From Rhodospirillaceae bacterium (GTDB lineage: Bacteria > Pseudomonadota > Alphaproteobacteria > Rhodospirillales > JABJKH01), in assembly GCA_018660465.1 (NCBI GenBank), contig JABJKH010000114.1:21017-85016 (forward strand): a stretch of DNA of 64,000 bases. The letters are read 5' to 3'. Positions 1 through 10,259 of the stretch are shown in pieces; the stretch's first letter is position 1, and each line of letters begins with the position of its first letter. The notes under the pieces are model-generated. The model saw only the letters and a program-made list of their open reading frames with translations, was not told where the DNA came from and did no database searches. The position numbers and the translations under genes were made by a program.

Positions 1-24
1 CAGGGGGGCGTCAAATGTCGTCAT
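1..24 (-). CDS. murG: start of MurG, partial (8 codons)
   Basis: The minus strand has an ATG at 24-22 that overlaps the TGA of ftsW (ATGA overlap) and stays open to the window edge, giving MTTFDAPL. In dcw clusters the gene after ftsW is normally murG, the glycosyltransferase that makes lipid II, so identity is inferred from gene order and the coupled start. The eight visible residues contain no diagnostic motif. Confidence 0.55.
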
Positions 25-1148
25 TGACGCTCCCCCCAATCACCGGGCCGTTCGCGTGTTAGTGCCAAAACCATGCCCATGCCGTAGGCCAGCGCGATGG
101 TTGATGATCCACCGTATGAAATGAACGGCAACGTCATGCCTTTGGGCGGAATGAGATGAATGGCCGAGGCCATGTTGATCATGGCTTGCAATCCGAACTG
201 CACCAGCAACCCGGCCACAACCAAAAGAACAAACAGATCCTTGCCTTTGAACACACGAGAGAATCCCCGCACGATGATAAAGACAAATAGGGCGACAATA
301 ATCAGACATGCGATCAAGCCGAATTCTTCCCCGGCGACAGCAAATATAAAGTCTGCATGGGCATCAGGAAGAACTTCCTTCACCCGTCCTTCGCCCGGAC
401 CACGTCCGAACAAGCCGCCATTGCGGAAGGCTTCCAGGCCGCGCATGACTTGGTAGTTCTCGCCAATTGCCGGATCCAAGAACCGGTCGATACGAGACTG
501 CACATGGCTGAAGGTGAAGTAAGCCCCAACGCCGCACGCCAAAAAGAAAACACCGATTGCGCCGACCAAAAGCAGTGGTAACCCGGCCAGGAAAAACTGC
601 ACGCCCCACACCGCTGCGATGACCATGGTCATGCCGACATCCGGCTGCAAGAGAAGCATCGCGGAAACCAAACCAAACAATATAATCGCAATCGCATTCC
701 CAGCGCGGTTTTCACCCAACCTATGCATGGAAAATAACCACGCGGAAACCACCGCAAGGCTAGGCTTGATAAATTCAGACGGCTGCAGGGAAAGCCCAGC
801 AAAATGCAGCCAGCGCGTTGCCCCCTTGATCTCAGCGCCAAAATACAAGGTCAGCGCCGTCAGGGCCATTGATACACCAAGGCAGACAACAGCGACCCGC
901 CGAACACCTCTGGGCGACATCAGCGACACCGCCGACATCAATAAAACGGCAACGACCAAAAATACAAACTGACGACGGGCGAAATAGAATGTGTCGAGTC
1001 CGATCCTTTCCGCGACCGGTGGCGACGCCGCCATGGTCATGACTGCACCCACTGCCGCCAAGCTAAACAAGGCAAGCAAAGCCCAACGGTCCACCGTCCA
1101 CCACCAGCGGCCAAGTAAGCTTGTATCTGTGCGGGCGAAGGTGCTCAC
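21..1148 (-). CDS. ftsW: FtsW, septal peptidoglycan glycosyltransferase (SEDS family)
   Basis: SEDS-family integral membrane protein that polymerises lipid II at the septum together with FtsI. The 375-residue product has about ten hydrophobic segments and the family signature FISYGGSS near residues 342-349, followed by a short charged tail. Length fits FtsW. The start is GTG at 1148, overlapping the murD stop by four bases (GTGA), which implies translational coupling. The stop overlaps the presumed murG start. RodA is the main alternative, but position between murD and murG in the dcw operon favours FtsW. Confidence 0.95.
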   Translation of the reverse strand: MSTFARTDTSLLGRWWWTVDRWALLALFSLAAVGAVMTMAASPPVAERIGLDTFYFARRQFVFLVVAVLLMSAVSLMSPRGVRRVAVVCLGVSMALTALTLYFGAEIKGATRWLHFAGLSLQPSEFIKPSLAVVSAWLFSMHRLGENRAGNAIAIILFGLVSAMLLLQPDVGMTMVIAAVWGVQFFLAGLPLLLVGAIGVFFLACGVGAYFTFSHVQSRIDRFLDPAIGENYQVMRGLEAFRNGGLFGRGPGEGRVKEVLPDAHADFIFAVAGEEFGLIACLIIVALFVFIIVRGFSRVFKGKDLFVLLVVAGLLVQFGLQAMINMASAIHLIPPKGMTLPFISYGGSSTIALAYGMGMVLALTRERPGDWGERQ

Positions 1149-2551
1149 CTCAGGGCGCCTCCTTCAGAATTATGTTGGCCGGGCAAACCCTGGACCAGTG
1201 CTTTGAATACATCGCCCCGTTGTTCAAAGTTATCAAACTGATCAAATGACGCACACGCCGGAGATAACAGAACGACACAACCGCCTGATTTATCTTCTTG
1301 GGCGCGTTGATGCGCTTGCTCAACGGCCTTTGCTAAGGTGTCTGATTTGGTAACCGGAACTCGGTCTGCCAGCACAGCAGCGAAGGCGTCTTGTGCTTCA
1401 CCGATTAAGAAGGCATGCACCACTTTGTTCAGGTAAGGCGTGACAGGATCAAGGCCACCTTCTTTGGATTGTCCACCGGCGATCCAGCAAATCGCTTCGT
1501 AGCATCCCAATGCCCGGGCTGCTGCGTCAGCGTTGGTTGCCTTGCTGTCGTTGATGTAGGCCACGCCGTCAATGACTTCGACGCGTTCCTGACGATGGGC
1601 CAAGCCGGGATAGGTTTTGATGGCATCGGAAATTTCCTGCCAATCCAAGCCCGCTGATCTGGTCACTGCATAAGCAGCTGCGGCATTTTGTGCATTGTGG
1701 GTCCCCGGCAAAGCTGGCGCATCCGATAAATCTAAAACCGGGCGCGGGTCGCCATCCAATGAATCAAACAAGACGCCATCCATAGCGAAGACGCCTTTTT
1801 CCACCGCGCGCGTACCTGAGATGGGGATGGCCCGACCCCGTCGATCCGCACGTAGGGTTTCAAAAATTTCCCGTGAATGGTCGTCGTCTATTCCAATAAT
1901 CATGGTTGAGTCAGCAGTTTGATTTCGGAACATTGATTTCTTGGCTTCGACATACCCGTCCATGCCGCCATGCCGTCCCAGATGGTCCGGGCTAATGTTC
2001 AAAAGTACACTGAAATCGCACGAGATAGACGGCGTTAAATCTAATTGATACGACGACATCTCCAGCACATAAATGCCGCCGTCGCCCATAGGAAGAAGCT
2101 CCAGAACAGGTGTCCCTAAATTTCCACCGACTTGAATGGTGCGACCGGCAACTTGCAAAACATGCGCGATCAACGAAGTCGTCGTTGACTTGCCATTGGT
2201 GCCCGTAATGCCGACGTAGGCGGCGTCTGGTTGGCTTCCCATCAAAAGCTCCATATCGCCAATAATCGGGCAACCCGCGGCCTTGGCGCGGTCGGCAATT
2301 GGGTGAGGACTTGGATAGGTGTGAGGAATTCCGGGGCTCATGATCAGCGCTGACATTTTGCGCCAGTTTGCGCTTGCCGGGTCGCGAACAGGTATTCCAA
2401 CCGCTTCGGCTTCAGCGCGGGCATTCGCATTGTCGTCCCAAGCCCAAACATCGGCGTCCGATTCCATCATCGCGCGCGCAGCGGCTAGGCCACTGAGGCC
2501 TAGGCCTAAAACAACAATCGATTTTTCTGCGTACCCTGGAATGTGAATCAT
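1145..2551 (-). CDS. murD: UDP-N-acetylmuramoyl-L-alanine--D-glutamate ligase MurD
   Basis: Cytoplasmic Mur ligase that adds D-glutamate to UDP-MurNAc-L-Ala. The N-terminal Rossmann domain shows VLGLGLSG near residue 14, the ATP-binding loop is TGTNGKSTT near 116-124, and the C-terminal third has the Mur ligase features LAHRQERVE and NDSKATN. At 468 residues it is of normal length. It starts 13 bases after the mraY stop and couples to ftsW through a 4-base overlap, so it belongs to the dcw operon. Confidence 0.96.
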   Translation of the reverse strand: MIHIPGYAEKSIVVLGLGLSGLAAARAMMESDADVWAWDDNANARAEAEAVGIPVRDPASANWRKMSALIMSPGIPHTYPSPHPIADRAKAAGCPIIGDMELLMGSQPDAAYVGITGTNGKSTTTSLIAHVLQVAGRTIQVGGNLGTPVLELLPMGDGGIYVLEMSSYQLDLTPSISCDFSVLLNISPDHLGRHGGMDGYVEAKKSMFRNQTADSTMIIGIDDDHSREIFETLRADRRGRAIPISGTRAVEKGVFAMDGVLFDSLDGDPRPVLDLSDAPALPGTHNAQNAAAAYAVTRSAGLDWQEISDAIKTYPGLAHRQERVEVIDGVAYINDSKATNADAAARALGCYEAICWIAGGQSKEGGLDPVTPYLNKVVHAFLIGEAQDAFAAVLADRVPVTKSDTLAKAVEQAHQRAQEDKSGGCVVLLSPACASFDQFDNFEQRGDVFKALVQGLPGQHNSEGGALR

Positions 2552-2564
2552 TATTTCAACTTTC

Positions 2565-3653
2565 CTATCTGAGCTTCAGCGTGGAGAGGCCGATCAGCGC
2601 CAAGATCGCGGCGATAATCCAAAATCGGATAACGATGGTCGGTTCGGACCAACCCTTCTGTTCGAAATGGTGATGCAACGGCGCCATGCGAAAGACGCGC
2701 TTGCCGGTCAGCTTGAACGACGCAACCTGGACAATGACCGAAACTGTTTCCAATACGAACAAGCCGCCAACAATGGCCAGCACCAATTCGTGCTTTGTAA
2801 TCACGGCGATGGTCCCAAGTGCACCGCCAAGTGCCAACGATCCTGTATCGCCCATAAACACCTTCGCAGGCGGCGCGTTGAACCATAGGAACCCCAAGCT
2901 TCCGCCAACCAAAGCACCACAAAAAACGGCGAGCTCGCCGGTTCCGGGAACATGATGAATTTGCAAGTATCCAGAAAATACGGCGTTGCCGACCAAGTAC
3001 GCGATCAAGGCAAAAACGCCGGTCGCGATCATCACCGGCACAATGGCAAGACCATCCAATCCATCTGTTAAATTCACGGAATTGGACGATCCAACCATGA
3101 CGAACACGGCCATGATTGGGAATATCCAGCCAAGCTCAATCAGGAGGTTTTTAAAGAATGGCACCGCAATGGTGGAGTTCAAGGGCTCCGGCAACAGATG
3201 GATAATCCACATCGTCGCCGATAGGGCCACCACGGTCTGAAGCACTAATTTTAGTTTACCCGGCAAGCCGCCACTTTTACGGCGACTGACCTTAATATAG
3301 TCATCAATAAAACCAATCGCGCCATAACCGATGGTCACGCCCAAGGCGGCCCAGACATAGCCGTTGGTCAAATCTGCCCATAATAGGGTCGCCACGGTCA
3401 GCGCCAGCAAGATCATAAAGCCACCCATGGTGGGCGTGCCTTTTTTGGTCAGCAAGTGACTCTCAGGTCCGTCGTCGCGAATGGGTTGCCCGCCGCTTTG
3501 GCGACTGGCCAACATGCGGATCAGGAACGGCCCGATCAAAAAGCTGAGGATCAACGCCGTCATAACAGCACCACCCGTGCGGAAGGTGATGTAACGGAAA
3601 ACGTTGAACACCGAAATCTGATCGGCCAGGGGATAAAGGAAATTATACAGCAT
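2565..3653 (-). CDS. mraY: phospho-N-acetylmuramoyl-pentapeptide transferase MraY
   Basis: Integral membrane enzyme that transfers phospho-MurNAc-pentapeptide to undecaprenyl phosphate to form lipid I. The protein has 362 residues and about ten membrane segments. The catalytic aspartate pair is visible in GFIDDYIK (D117-D118), with the later DGLDGLA motif and the conserved PLHHHFE segment near the C-terminus. It lies four bases after murF. The stop is TAG with the normal MraY C-terminus just before it, which shows that UAG is read as stop in this organism. Confidence 0.97.
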   Translation of the reverse strand: MLYNFLYPLADQISVFNVFRYITFRTGGAVMTALILSFLIGPFLIRMLASRQSGGQPIRDDGPESHLLTKKGTPTMGGFMILLALTVATLLWADLTNGYVWAALGVTIGYGAIGFIDDYIKVSRRKSGGLPGKLKLVLQTVVALSATMWIIHLLPEPLNSTIAVPFFKNLLIELGWIFPIMAVFVMVGSSNSVNLTDGLDGLAIVPVMIATGVFALIAYLVGNAVFSGYLQIHHVPGTGELAVFCGALVGGSLGFLWFNAPPAKVFMGDTGSLALGGALGTIAVITKHELVLAIVGGLFVLETVSVIVQVASFKLTGKRVFRMAPLHHHFEQKGWSEPTIVIRFWIIAAILALIGLSTLKLR

Positions 3654-3657
3654 CGCC

Positions 3658-5106
3658 TCAGCCCCCGTTCACAACTAAGGGGGCGTCGCCCACGTTGGTA
3701 TTGTCCATGTTCGCATCCAGGGCCAAGAGTGCCTGAACAACCGCATTCATTTTGCTGCCAGCGGACCCCTTGACCGAAACCGCGTCACCGGCCCGAACAG
3801 CAGACCGAACAACCGGCACCAATAATTCTGAATTGCCCGCGTGGCCGCCTTGCATTTCGTCGGGTAAAACGTCCGCAAGTGAAGCCATGTCAGTGCCTGC
3901 CGTAAACACCAAATCAATTTTGTTTTCGCTCAACGGTAGGGCGAGGGCTTGGTGCCGTTGAACCGAGTCCGCGCCCAGTTCCAGCATGTCCCCTAAGACC
4001 GCAATGCGACGACCGTTTGCCCCGACGCCAACCCGACCAAGGACGGATAACGCCGCCGCTACTGAGACCGGGCTCGCATTGTAGCTATCGTCAATGAGGG
4101 TGAATTCGCCATTGGGAAGCTGGACTTTACAAGTCCGTCCCCGTCCCTTTGGCGCGCTCAAATTTTTGAGGACAGTTGCCGCCACCACTATATTTCCCCC
4201 GGCGGCGGCAACGCCCCCCAGTACTCCCAAGCTATTTGTCACCCAGTGTTGCCCAGGAATACTTATTCGATATTCAAATGTCTCATCCGCGAATTCTGCG
4301 GTGACGCGAGATGAGTCTGCATCGGCTTCAAAATTCAATGCCCTGAAGTCAGCCGCCGCGTCGGCACCGAACGAAATTATATTGTTAACGCCCATGGATT
4401 TTGCGCGGGCTGCCAAGTGCGCAAATTGAGAATTATCCCGGTTCAAGATGGCCACACCGCCGGGCTCAAGTCCTAAGAAGATTTCAGCTTTGGCATCGGC
4501 AATGTCTTCGATGCTATCGAAGTGTGCGCTGTGGACAGCTTCTATTGTAGTGATCAGTGCAACATGAGGACGTGCCAATTTTACCAGCGGCTCGATCTCA
4601 CCCGGATGATTCATGCCCAATTCAAATACACCAAACTTTGCCGTGCGCGGCAGTCGTGCCAAGCTTAGCGGCAGACCCCAATGATTGTTTAGACTGCCTT
4701 CTGTGGCATAGGTTTCGCCCTGGGCTGAAAGCACTTCTTTCAGCACTTCTTTGGTGCCAGTTTTGCCGACACTGCCCGTCACCGCGATAATTTTTGCCGT
4801 GCTCCGAGCACGAGATGCGACGGCCAGGTCTTCCAACGCCTTTAGGGTATCCTCAACAATCAGCAGAGATGTTTCAGAGTCCAGTGCATTCGGCACTCGA
4901 CTGACAACGGCTGCGACGGCACCCTTGGTCAGGGCATCGCCAACAAATTTGTGTCCATCAAAATTAGGGCCCTCAATGGCGACAAATAGATCACCTGGTT
5001 CCAGCGTCCGACTGTCGATAGATACGCCTGTGGCAACCCAGTCGTGCGTCGCCCGCCCGCTGGTTGCGGTCTCAGCTTCTGATGAAAGCCACAAAGCCAC
5101 GGTCAT
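3658..5106 (-). CDS. murF: UDP-N-acetylmuramoyl-tripeptide--D-alanyl-D-alanine ligase MurF
   Basis: Adds D-Ala-D-Ala to the UDP-MurNAc-tripeptide. N-terminal substrate domain has the MurE/F-type [16 protein letters not shown] segment (about 29-44), the P-loop is [11 protein letters not shown] (110-120), the central domain has [16 protein letters not shown], and the C-terminal domain has [10 protein letters not shown]. The 482-residue length is slightly above average. Its start overlaps the murE stop (ATGA at 5106-5103), so the two are coupled. Confidence 0.96.
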   Translation of the reverse strand: MTVALWLSSEAETATSGRATHDWVATGVSIDSRTLEPGDLFVAIEGPNFDGHKFVGDALTKGAVAAVVSRVPNALDSETSLLIVEDTLKALEDLAVASRARSTAKIIAVTGSVGKTGTKEVLKEVLSAQGETYATEGSLNNHWGLPLSLARLPRTAKFGVFELGMNHPGEIEPLVKLARPHVALITTIEAVHSAHFDSIEDIADAKAEIFLGLEPGGVAILNRDNSQFAHLAARAKSMGVNNIISFGADAAADFRALNFEADADSSRVTAEFADETFEYRISIPGQHWVTNSLGVLGGVAAAGGNIVVAATVLKNLSAPKGRGRTCKVQLPNGEFTLIDDSYNASPVSVAAALSVLGRVGVGANGRRIAVLGDMLELGADSVQRHQALALPLSENKIDLVFTAGTDMASLADVLPDEMQGGHAGNSELLVPVVRSAVRAGDAVSVKGSAGSKMNAVVQALLALDANMDNTNVGDAPLVVNGG

Positions 5107-6572
5107 GATCCAAGCTCCTTCAGCGCAGCTTCGGTCACATCGACATCGCTAAACGGTAGAACCCTATCGCCAACGATTTGATTTGTTTCATGGCCTTTGC
5201 CAGCAATGATCAGTAGATCATCTGCCTCAAGATCGGCAACAGCTGTGGAAATGGCTTCGGCGCGATCACCGATTTCCTGCGCCTGCGGACAGGCTTTTAG
5301 AACTTGGCCGCGAATTTCGCTGGGATCTTCGCTGCGAGGGTTGTCGTCGGTAACGATAATTTTGTTTGCCAATGCCTGAGCAACCCGTCCCATTTCTGGC
5401 CGCTTCCCGGTGTCTCGGTCGCCACCGCAACCAAAGACAACCGAAAGCTTGCCTTTGGTATGAGGACGAAGGGCACGGAGCACACTCGCCAAGGCCTCAG
5501 GTGTATGCGCGTAATCTACAAAAACGCTGGCCCGCTTTGGGTGTCCCTTAATTCTTTGTAACCTACCGGGAGCACCCTCCAGAGCACTCAAGGTTTGCAA
5601 AACAGCATGGATATCTTCACCGCCTGCGAGAACTAGACCCACTGCACACAAGACGTTTAATATTTGGAAGTTTCCGATCAGCGACAACGCCACGTCAGCA
5701 CGCGTACCTTGGGCATTAATTTCCAGACTAAATCCCGTTTGCGTGGCAATGATGGACTCGCAATGTATATCTCCCTGGCCCAAGCCATAAGAAATGACCT
5801 TGTGGCCTCGGGTTAAACAGATTTTTGTCAGGGTCCGGAACTCCGGCGCATCGGCATTCAAAACCGCCGTACCGCCAGGGGCCATGACTTCAGAAAACAA
5901 TCGCGCCTTCGCCGCCAAATATTCATCCATCGATTTGTGATAATCTAAATGATCGCGGGTCAGGTTGGTGAACCCGGCGGCCCCTATTTTAACGCCATCC
6001 AATCGGCACTGAGATAGACCATGGCTGGAAGCTTCGACAGCCAAGTGGCTCACGCCTTCTGCTGCAAGATCACGGATATCTTGGTGTAACCCTACCGGAT
6101 CAGGAGTCGTTAAACTGCCCACAGTCTCGCGTTCAGGTGCCGAAATCCCGAGCGTCCCCATGCTAGCGGCAGACCGGCCTAAATTTGTCCAAATTTGCCG
6201 CGCCAGCGAAACAACAGACGTCTTACCATTCGTCCCGGTTACGGCGACAATGGTTTCAGGCTGAACGTCGAAGAAGCGTGCCGCCATCAACGCAAAGCGG
6301 CGGCGCGGATTATCATCGACTAATAGAGAGGTATCTTGGTGCTGTTTTTCCAGAACCGTACCTGACTGTGCCAGAATACAGACGGCACCCCGGCCCAAGG
6401 CTTCGTCGATAAAGTCCCGACCATCCGATTGAGTACCCGGCAAGGCGGCAAACAGGTAGCCGGGTTCGACCTCACGCGAATCGCAAGTCAAACCCGTGAT
6501 ATCCACATTCCTGTTGTCAGCCGTCCCCATTACGTCGCCACCATCTCCATTCCATAGTTCCTCAACGCGCAC
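5103..6572 (-). CDS. murE: UDP-N-acetylmuramoyl-tripeptide ligase MurE (meso-DAP adding)
   Basis: Adds the third stem residue to UDP-MurNAc-L-Ala-D-Glu. The ATP loop is VTGTNGKTS (about 111-119) and the amino-acid-selecting motif DNPR is present in VTDDNPRSEDP, which points to meso-diaminopimelate rather than lysine. The open frame extends to an ATG at 6608, but I prefer GTG at 6572: it has AGAGGA four to five bases upstream, leaves an 11-base overlap with ftsI instead of 47, and begins VRVEEL as MurE proteins often do. That gives about 489 residues. Confidence 0.94.
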   Translation of the reverse strand: MRVEELWNGDGGDVMGTADNRNVDITGLTCDSREVEPGYLFAALPGTQSDGRDFIDEALGRGAVCILAQSGTVLEKQHQDTSLLVDDNPRRRFALMAARFFDVQPETIVAVTGTNGKTSVVSLARQIWTNLGRSAASMGTLGISAPERETVGSLTTPDPVGLHQDIRDLAAEGVSHLAVEASSHGLSQCRLDGVKIGAAGFTNLTRDHLDYHKSMDEYLAAKARLFSEVMAPGGTAVLNADAPEFRTLTKICLTRGHKVISYGLGQGDIHCESIIATQTGFSLEINAQGTRADVALSLIGNFQILNVLCAVGLVLAGGEDIHAVLQTLSALEGAPGRLQRIKGHPKRASVFVDYAHTPEALASVLRALRPHTKGKLSVVFGCGGDRDTGKRPEMGRVAQALANKIIVTDDNPRSEDPSEIRGQVLKACPQAQEIGDRAEAISTAVADLEADDLLIIAGKGHETNQIVGDRVLPFSDVDVTEAALKELGS

Positions 6573-8352
6573 CGGTCCTCTCCACAGATTTCGTAGAGAA
6601 AGGCACAAAGGCCGCTTTGACCGGAGCCCGCCGCCGCTTGCTAATTTTGGGCTTACTGGTTTTAGGTTTATCGCCCTCTAGTACCGGGCGAATCCCAATC
6701 ATAGGCGCGATCCGCTGGACCAGCTTGCCAATGGTCGGAGCCGCCACCCAGCCGCCTGTCGCGTAGTAATACGTGCTCTTATTGCCCTTTGGCTCATCGA
6801 CCAGTACCAGCAACACATAGCGCGGCGCATCAATTGGGAAGGCCGCGACGAAAGACGAAATCAGCGCTTTTTCTCGGTAACCGCCGTTCCCCTGTTTCTC
6901 CGCCGTGCCGGTCTTGCCACCAATCTTGTAGCCGGGAACATTCGCTTTGCGGCCCGTGCCGCGGCTGACAACCAAGCGCATCAGGTTGCGCATTTGGCTG
7001 GAGGTCTTCTCGGAAAAAATTTGGTGGATAATTTCGCCCCCCGGTTTCGGCTTATCCCTTTTCAAAATCGTTGGCGGCCGGTAATAGCCGCCGTTCACGA
7101 CTGTTGCGATGGCCGCAGCCATTTGCAGCGGTGTGACTGCAATGCCGTGGCCGTAGGAAATGGTCATGGTGTTGATATCGCGCCAGCGTGCGGGGGATAA
7201 GGGGGTCCCCACTTCTGGCAGTTCAACCGCTGATTGACGCAACATTCCAAGTTTTGCGAGGTACGCCTTCTGCGCCTTGCCGCCTAAATCCATGGCCATC
7301 TTGGCGGCACCAATGTTTGATGAATAAATCAGGATTTCCGGCACAGACAACCAACGGTTCTTACCGTGATAATCGGTAATGCGAAACCGAGCGATCCGAA
7401 TAGGCTTGCGGGCATCATAGCGGTCCTGCAACGACACCTTTCCCGAATCCAACGCCATTGCTGCGGTCAGCAATTTAAACGTCGAGCCCATTTCATAAAC
7501 GCCTTTGGTCACCCGATTGAATCCGGCTTCGCCTTGCAAGGTTCCGGCGTCGTTTGGATTGTAATCCGGCAGCGAAACCATGGCGGTTACTTCGCCGGTT
7601 TCGGCATCAAGGATTACACCTGCCGCCCCCAATGCATTAAACCGAGCCACAACGGATGTCAGTTCCTGATGCAAAATCGCCTGAATTCGAAGATCAATGG
7701 ACAGTTGCACCCGGCGGCCATCGTTGCGGAGCGCATCATCAAAATAACGCTCGACACCAGCGATCCCCTTGCCGTCCACATCTGTCATGCCAAGTAGGTG
7801 CGATGCGACCCGGCCATGTGGAAAGACCCGACGCTCACCATCCGCAAATGCAACACCAGGAATTCCCAAGGCGTTAATGTCGTAAACTTGCTGCGGCGTC
7901 AAATTCCGGCGCAGCCAAACGAACTGACCCTTGCCTCTCAGCTTGACGAGAAGTTCTTCTCTGCTCAAATCGGGTAGAATCTCGGTTAACTTATCTGCGG
8001 CTTCATCAGCATCCAGAATTCCCTGCGGGTTGGCGTACAACGACGCAATCGGCAAACTCGCCGCCAAGATCACCCCCCGTCTATCAACAATTTCACCGCG
8101 TCCTGCGACATTTGGTTTTGCCGTGGCGCGGGCGAATTTCTTATCTGCATCAGGTGACGACGTTGCCAGCGTGATCAGCCGTCCGCCAACCACCGTGAAA
8201 GCTAAAAGAACCACCATGCCCGTCACCAACAAACGGTTTCGTCCAGTTTCCATGGCAGACTTTTTGCTACCTTCGAAGTGGACGCGCGGCGGGTCCTCGT
8301 GGGTCAAGACCGTGTTCTCTTCAGACATAGGCAGGAGGTCTTGGTCACTCAC
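6562..8352 (-). CDS. ftsI: FtsI (PBP3), septal peptidoglycan transpeptidase
   Basis: Class B penicillin-binding protein that crosslinks septal peptidoglycan with FtsW. One N-terminal membrane segment lies at about 40-60, then the PBP dimer domain, then the transpeptidase domain with the active site S290-T-F-K, the SSN motif at 344-346 and KTGT at 480-483. At 596 residues it is typical of alphaproteobacteria. GTG start at 8352 overlaps the ftsL stop (GTGA). A basic tail (KPKTSKPKISKRRR) follows the catalytic domain. Confidence 0.96.
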   Translation of the reverse strand: MSDQDLLPMSEENTVLTHEDPPRVHFEGSKKSAMETGRNRLLVTGMVVLLAFTVVGGRLITLATSSPDADKKFARATAKPNVAGRGEIVDRRGVILAASLPIASLYANPQGILDADEAADKLTEILPDLSREELLVKLRGKGQFVWLRRNLTPQQVYDINALGIPGVAFADGERRVFPHGRVASHLLGMTDVDGKGIAGVERYFDDALRNDGRRVQLSIDLRIQAILHQELTSVVARFNALGAAGVILDAETGEVTAMVSLPDYNPNDAGTLQGEAGFNRVTKGVYEMGSTFKLLTAAMALDSGKVSLQDRYDARKPIRIARFRITDYHGKNRWLSVPEILIYSSNIGAAKMAMDLGGKAQKAYLAKLGMLRQSAVELPEVGTPLSPARWRDINTMTISYGHGIAVTPLQMAAAIATVVNGGYYRPPTILKRDKPKPGGEIIHQIFSEKTSSQMRNLMRLVVSRGTGRKANVPGYKIGGKTGTAEKQGNGGYREKALISSFVAAFPIDAPRYVLLVLVDEPKGNKSTYYYATGGWVAAPTIGKLVQRIAPMIGIRPVLEGDKPKTSKPKISKRRRAPVKAAFVPFSTKSVERTGAR

Positions 8353-8639
8353 CGGGTTGCTTCCCCCTTTTTGTTGCTGACGTTTTGCAATGTCTGCATT
8401 TGCTCAGGGCGCACCTGATCAAGACCCAGGTGCCGTTCCGCCAAACCCCGCAACCGATCGGGATTGTTCAGATGACTCCATTCAGCTTTAAGAACACGAA
8501 CCGCTTGCTGCTCTGCCTTGATGGAGCGGTTGAGATCAACCAACTCCCCTTCAAGGTCCTGAACCTGATATTTGACGGAAAATAACGCCAAGCTCAGAGC
8601 CCCAGCCAATAGAACAAATAGCATTGTGGTTTGACGCAT
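8349..8639 (-). CDS. ftsL: FtsL-like cell division protein
   Basis: Small bitopic protein of 96 residues with one N-terminal membrane helix (about 4-23) and a periplasmic coiled-coil segment (LEGELVDLNRSIKAEQQAVRV cut short here), followed by LRGLAERHLGL, a motif shared by FtsL proteins. FtsL forms the FtsQLB complex that activates FtsWI. Sequence conservation in this family is poor, so position between rsmH and ftsI carries most of the weight. It overlaps both neighbours by one to four bases. Confidence 0.88.
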   Translation of the reverse strand: MRQTTMLFVLLAGALSLALFSVKYQVQDLEGELVDLNRSIKAEQQAVRVLKAEWSHLNNPDRLRGLAERHLGLDQVRPEQMQTLQNVSNKKGEATR

Positions 8640-9655
8640 TAGGCTGCCCTCCTGTTTGCATCATCGTTAGCCGGCCCACGGGGGGGTGTTGGCCAGACCG
8701 GTGCATCGGTCCTCTCGCCTGCCCGCAATCGCGCCGACCGGGCGCGGGGATTGGTTGAAACTTCATCGGATGAAGCCTTAACCGCCCCCCTGTGCACGGG
8801 CCGAATGCTGGCTGCCTGCTGATCCTCAGCGGACACAGGCAAATGACGTGAAGGTCTTGCCGCAGCGCCACTGCGCACGCGCATGAAGTCCTTTACGATT
8901 CTGTCTTCAAGAGAACGGAATGAAACCACGGCCATGCGGCCGCCGGGCACAAGCAATGCCTCGGCAGCGCGCAGGCCGCGTTCCAGGTCCCCTAACTCAT
9001 CGTTCACATAAATTCGCAACGCTTGGAATGTCCGGGTCGCCGGATCAATGCCGTCCTTGGATTTTTTGACGACGCCACGGATAAGTCTTGCTAATTCGGC
9101 GGTACCGGTAATCGGCTTATCCGCCCGCACATCTATGATCGTTTTCGCAATCCGCCGGGATGCGCGCTCTTCGCCATACTTATATATAACGTCGGCAAGT
9201 TCTTTTTCGGGAAGCTCGTTCACCACATCGGCTGCGGTCATGCCGTCTTTCGACATGCGCATGTCCAAGGGGCCATCGGCGCGGAAGGAGAAGCCCCGGT
9301 CGGGATCATCCAACTGCATGGACGAGACACCAAGATCGAAAGCGATGCCATCAACCTGTCCGACGCCAGCATTCTCAAGCAACTCGGCCATATCGCCGTA
9401 GCAGCCCTGCAACACGGTAAGCCTGCCTGGGAAACGTGCGATCAGGTCCGCAGCGCGATTTTGCGCTTCCGGGTCACGGTCAATTCCCCAGACCGTACAT
9501 TCGGCTGCTTCGAGGATTGCGCGAGAATATCCACCCGCGCCAAAAGTCGCGTCAACGTAGATCGCGCCGTCCTGGGGTGTCAGGACGTCGAGTACTTCGC
9601 GCAAAAGCACAGGTGTATGGGAAAACGTGGGACGGGGGGGGACCGGCTCACGCAT
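8639..9655 (-). CDS. rsmH: 16S rRNA (cytosine(1402)-N(4))-methyltransferase RsmH
   Basis: SAM-dependent methyltransferase (MraW) acting on C1402 of 16S rRNA. The SAM loop is DATFGAGGYSRAIL (about 36-49), the acidic residue follows in GIDRDPEA, and the family block FDLGVSSMQLDDPDRGFSF is intact. 338 residues is normal. The stop overlaps the ftsL start by one base (TAATG). It lies three bases after mraZ and shares its transcript. Confidence 0.97.
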   Translation of the reverse strand: MREPVPPRPTFSHTPVLLREVLDVLTPQDGAIYVDATFGAGGYSRAILEAAECTVWGIDRDPEAQNRAADLIARFPGRLTVLQGCYGDMAELLENAGVGQVDGIAFDLGVSSMQLDDPDRGFSFRADGPLDMRMSKDGMTAADVVNELPEKELADVIYKYGEERASRRIAKTIIDVRADKPITGTAELARLIRGVVKKSKDGIDPATRTFQALRIYVNDELGDLERGLRAAEALLVPGGRMAVVSFRSLEDRIVKDFMRVRSGAAARPSRHLPVSAEDQQAASIRPVHRGAVKASSDEVSTNPRARSARLRAGERTDAPVWPTPPRGPANDDANRRAA

Positions 9656-9658
9656 GAT

Positions 9659-10135
9659 CTACCCTCCTCTACCACCGCCACCTGGGTCAGGCGGCGTCTC
9701 AATTGTTAAGCCTTCTTCAATCACCGTTTGCGAGGCGCCGCTGAGTTCGGCCTCCGCCGCTTCCGGGTTCCAAATTAAAAATGAATCTCCCATGCCGACG
9801 AATGCGGCCTTATCAGCAACTCCGGCACGGTCTGCCATATCTTTCGGCAGCACCAATCGTCCGGTTTCTTCTAATCTGATTAGTCGGGCACGACCGAACA
9901 CGCTCATCGACAGCGCCCGGCGTTCCTTGGAAAACTTAGGCAGACGGGCGATTCCGGCCTTCATCTCTTCCATCCACTCGACGGTACAGGCTTCGATCGC
10001 GTCAAATTCTAGAGATGGATAAAGATAGACCGCGCCCGCGTGGCCGCCTTCCAGCTCGGCACGGAACGGCGCCGGTACGGACACGCGTCCCTTGCCGTCG
10101 ACCTTATTCTCAAACGTACCGGCGAATAGCGCCAT
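9659..10135 (-). CDS. mraZ: MraZ, transcriptional regulator of the dcw operon
   Basis: SpoVT/AbrB-fold DNA-binding protein with two tandem MraZ domains. The first domain contains FENKVDGKGRVSVPAPFR and the second RLIRLEETGRLVLPKD, both canonical. In other bacteria MraZ represses its own operon by binding direct repeats spaced by one helical turn, and such repeats occur upstream here (10260-10324). It is the first gene of the dcw operon, with a leader of about 130 bases after the predicted promoter. 158 residues is normal. Confidence 0.96.
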   Translation of the reverse strand: MALFAGTFENKVDGKGRVSVPAPFRAELEGGHAGAVYLYPSLEFDAIEACTVEWMEEMKAGIARLPKFSKERRALSMSVFGRARLIRLEETGRLVLPKDMADRAGVADKAAFVGMGDSFLIWNPEAAEAELSGASQTVIEEGLTIETPPDPGGGGRGG

Positions 10136-10259
10136 CTAATCCCCCAAAAACCGCAAGCCCTTAGCCCCACAATTGCGCCCCAAATTTGCGCCGCAAAATC
10201 AGCACTCGACCCCCAGATATTCTTCGCGCCCCAAGTGCAACAATCCTCAGTTACACTTC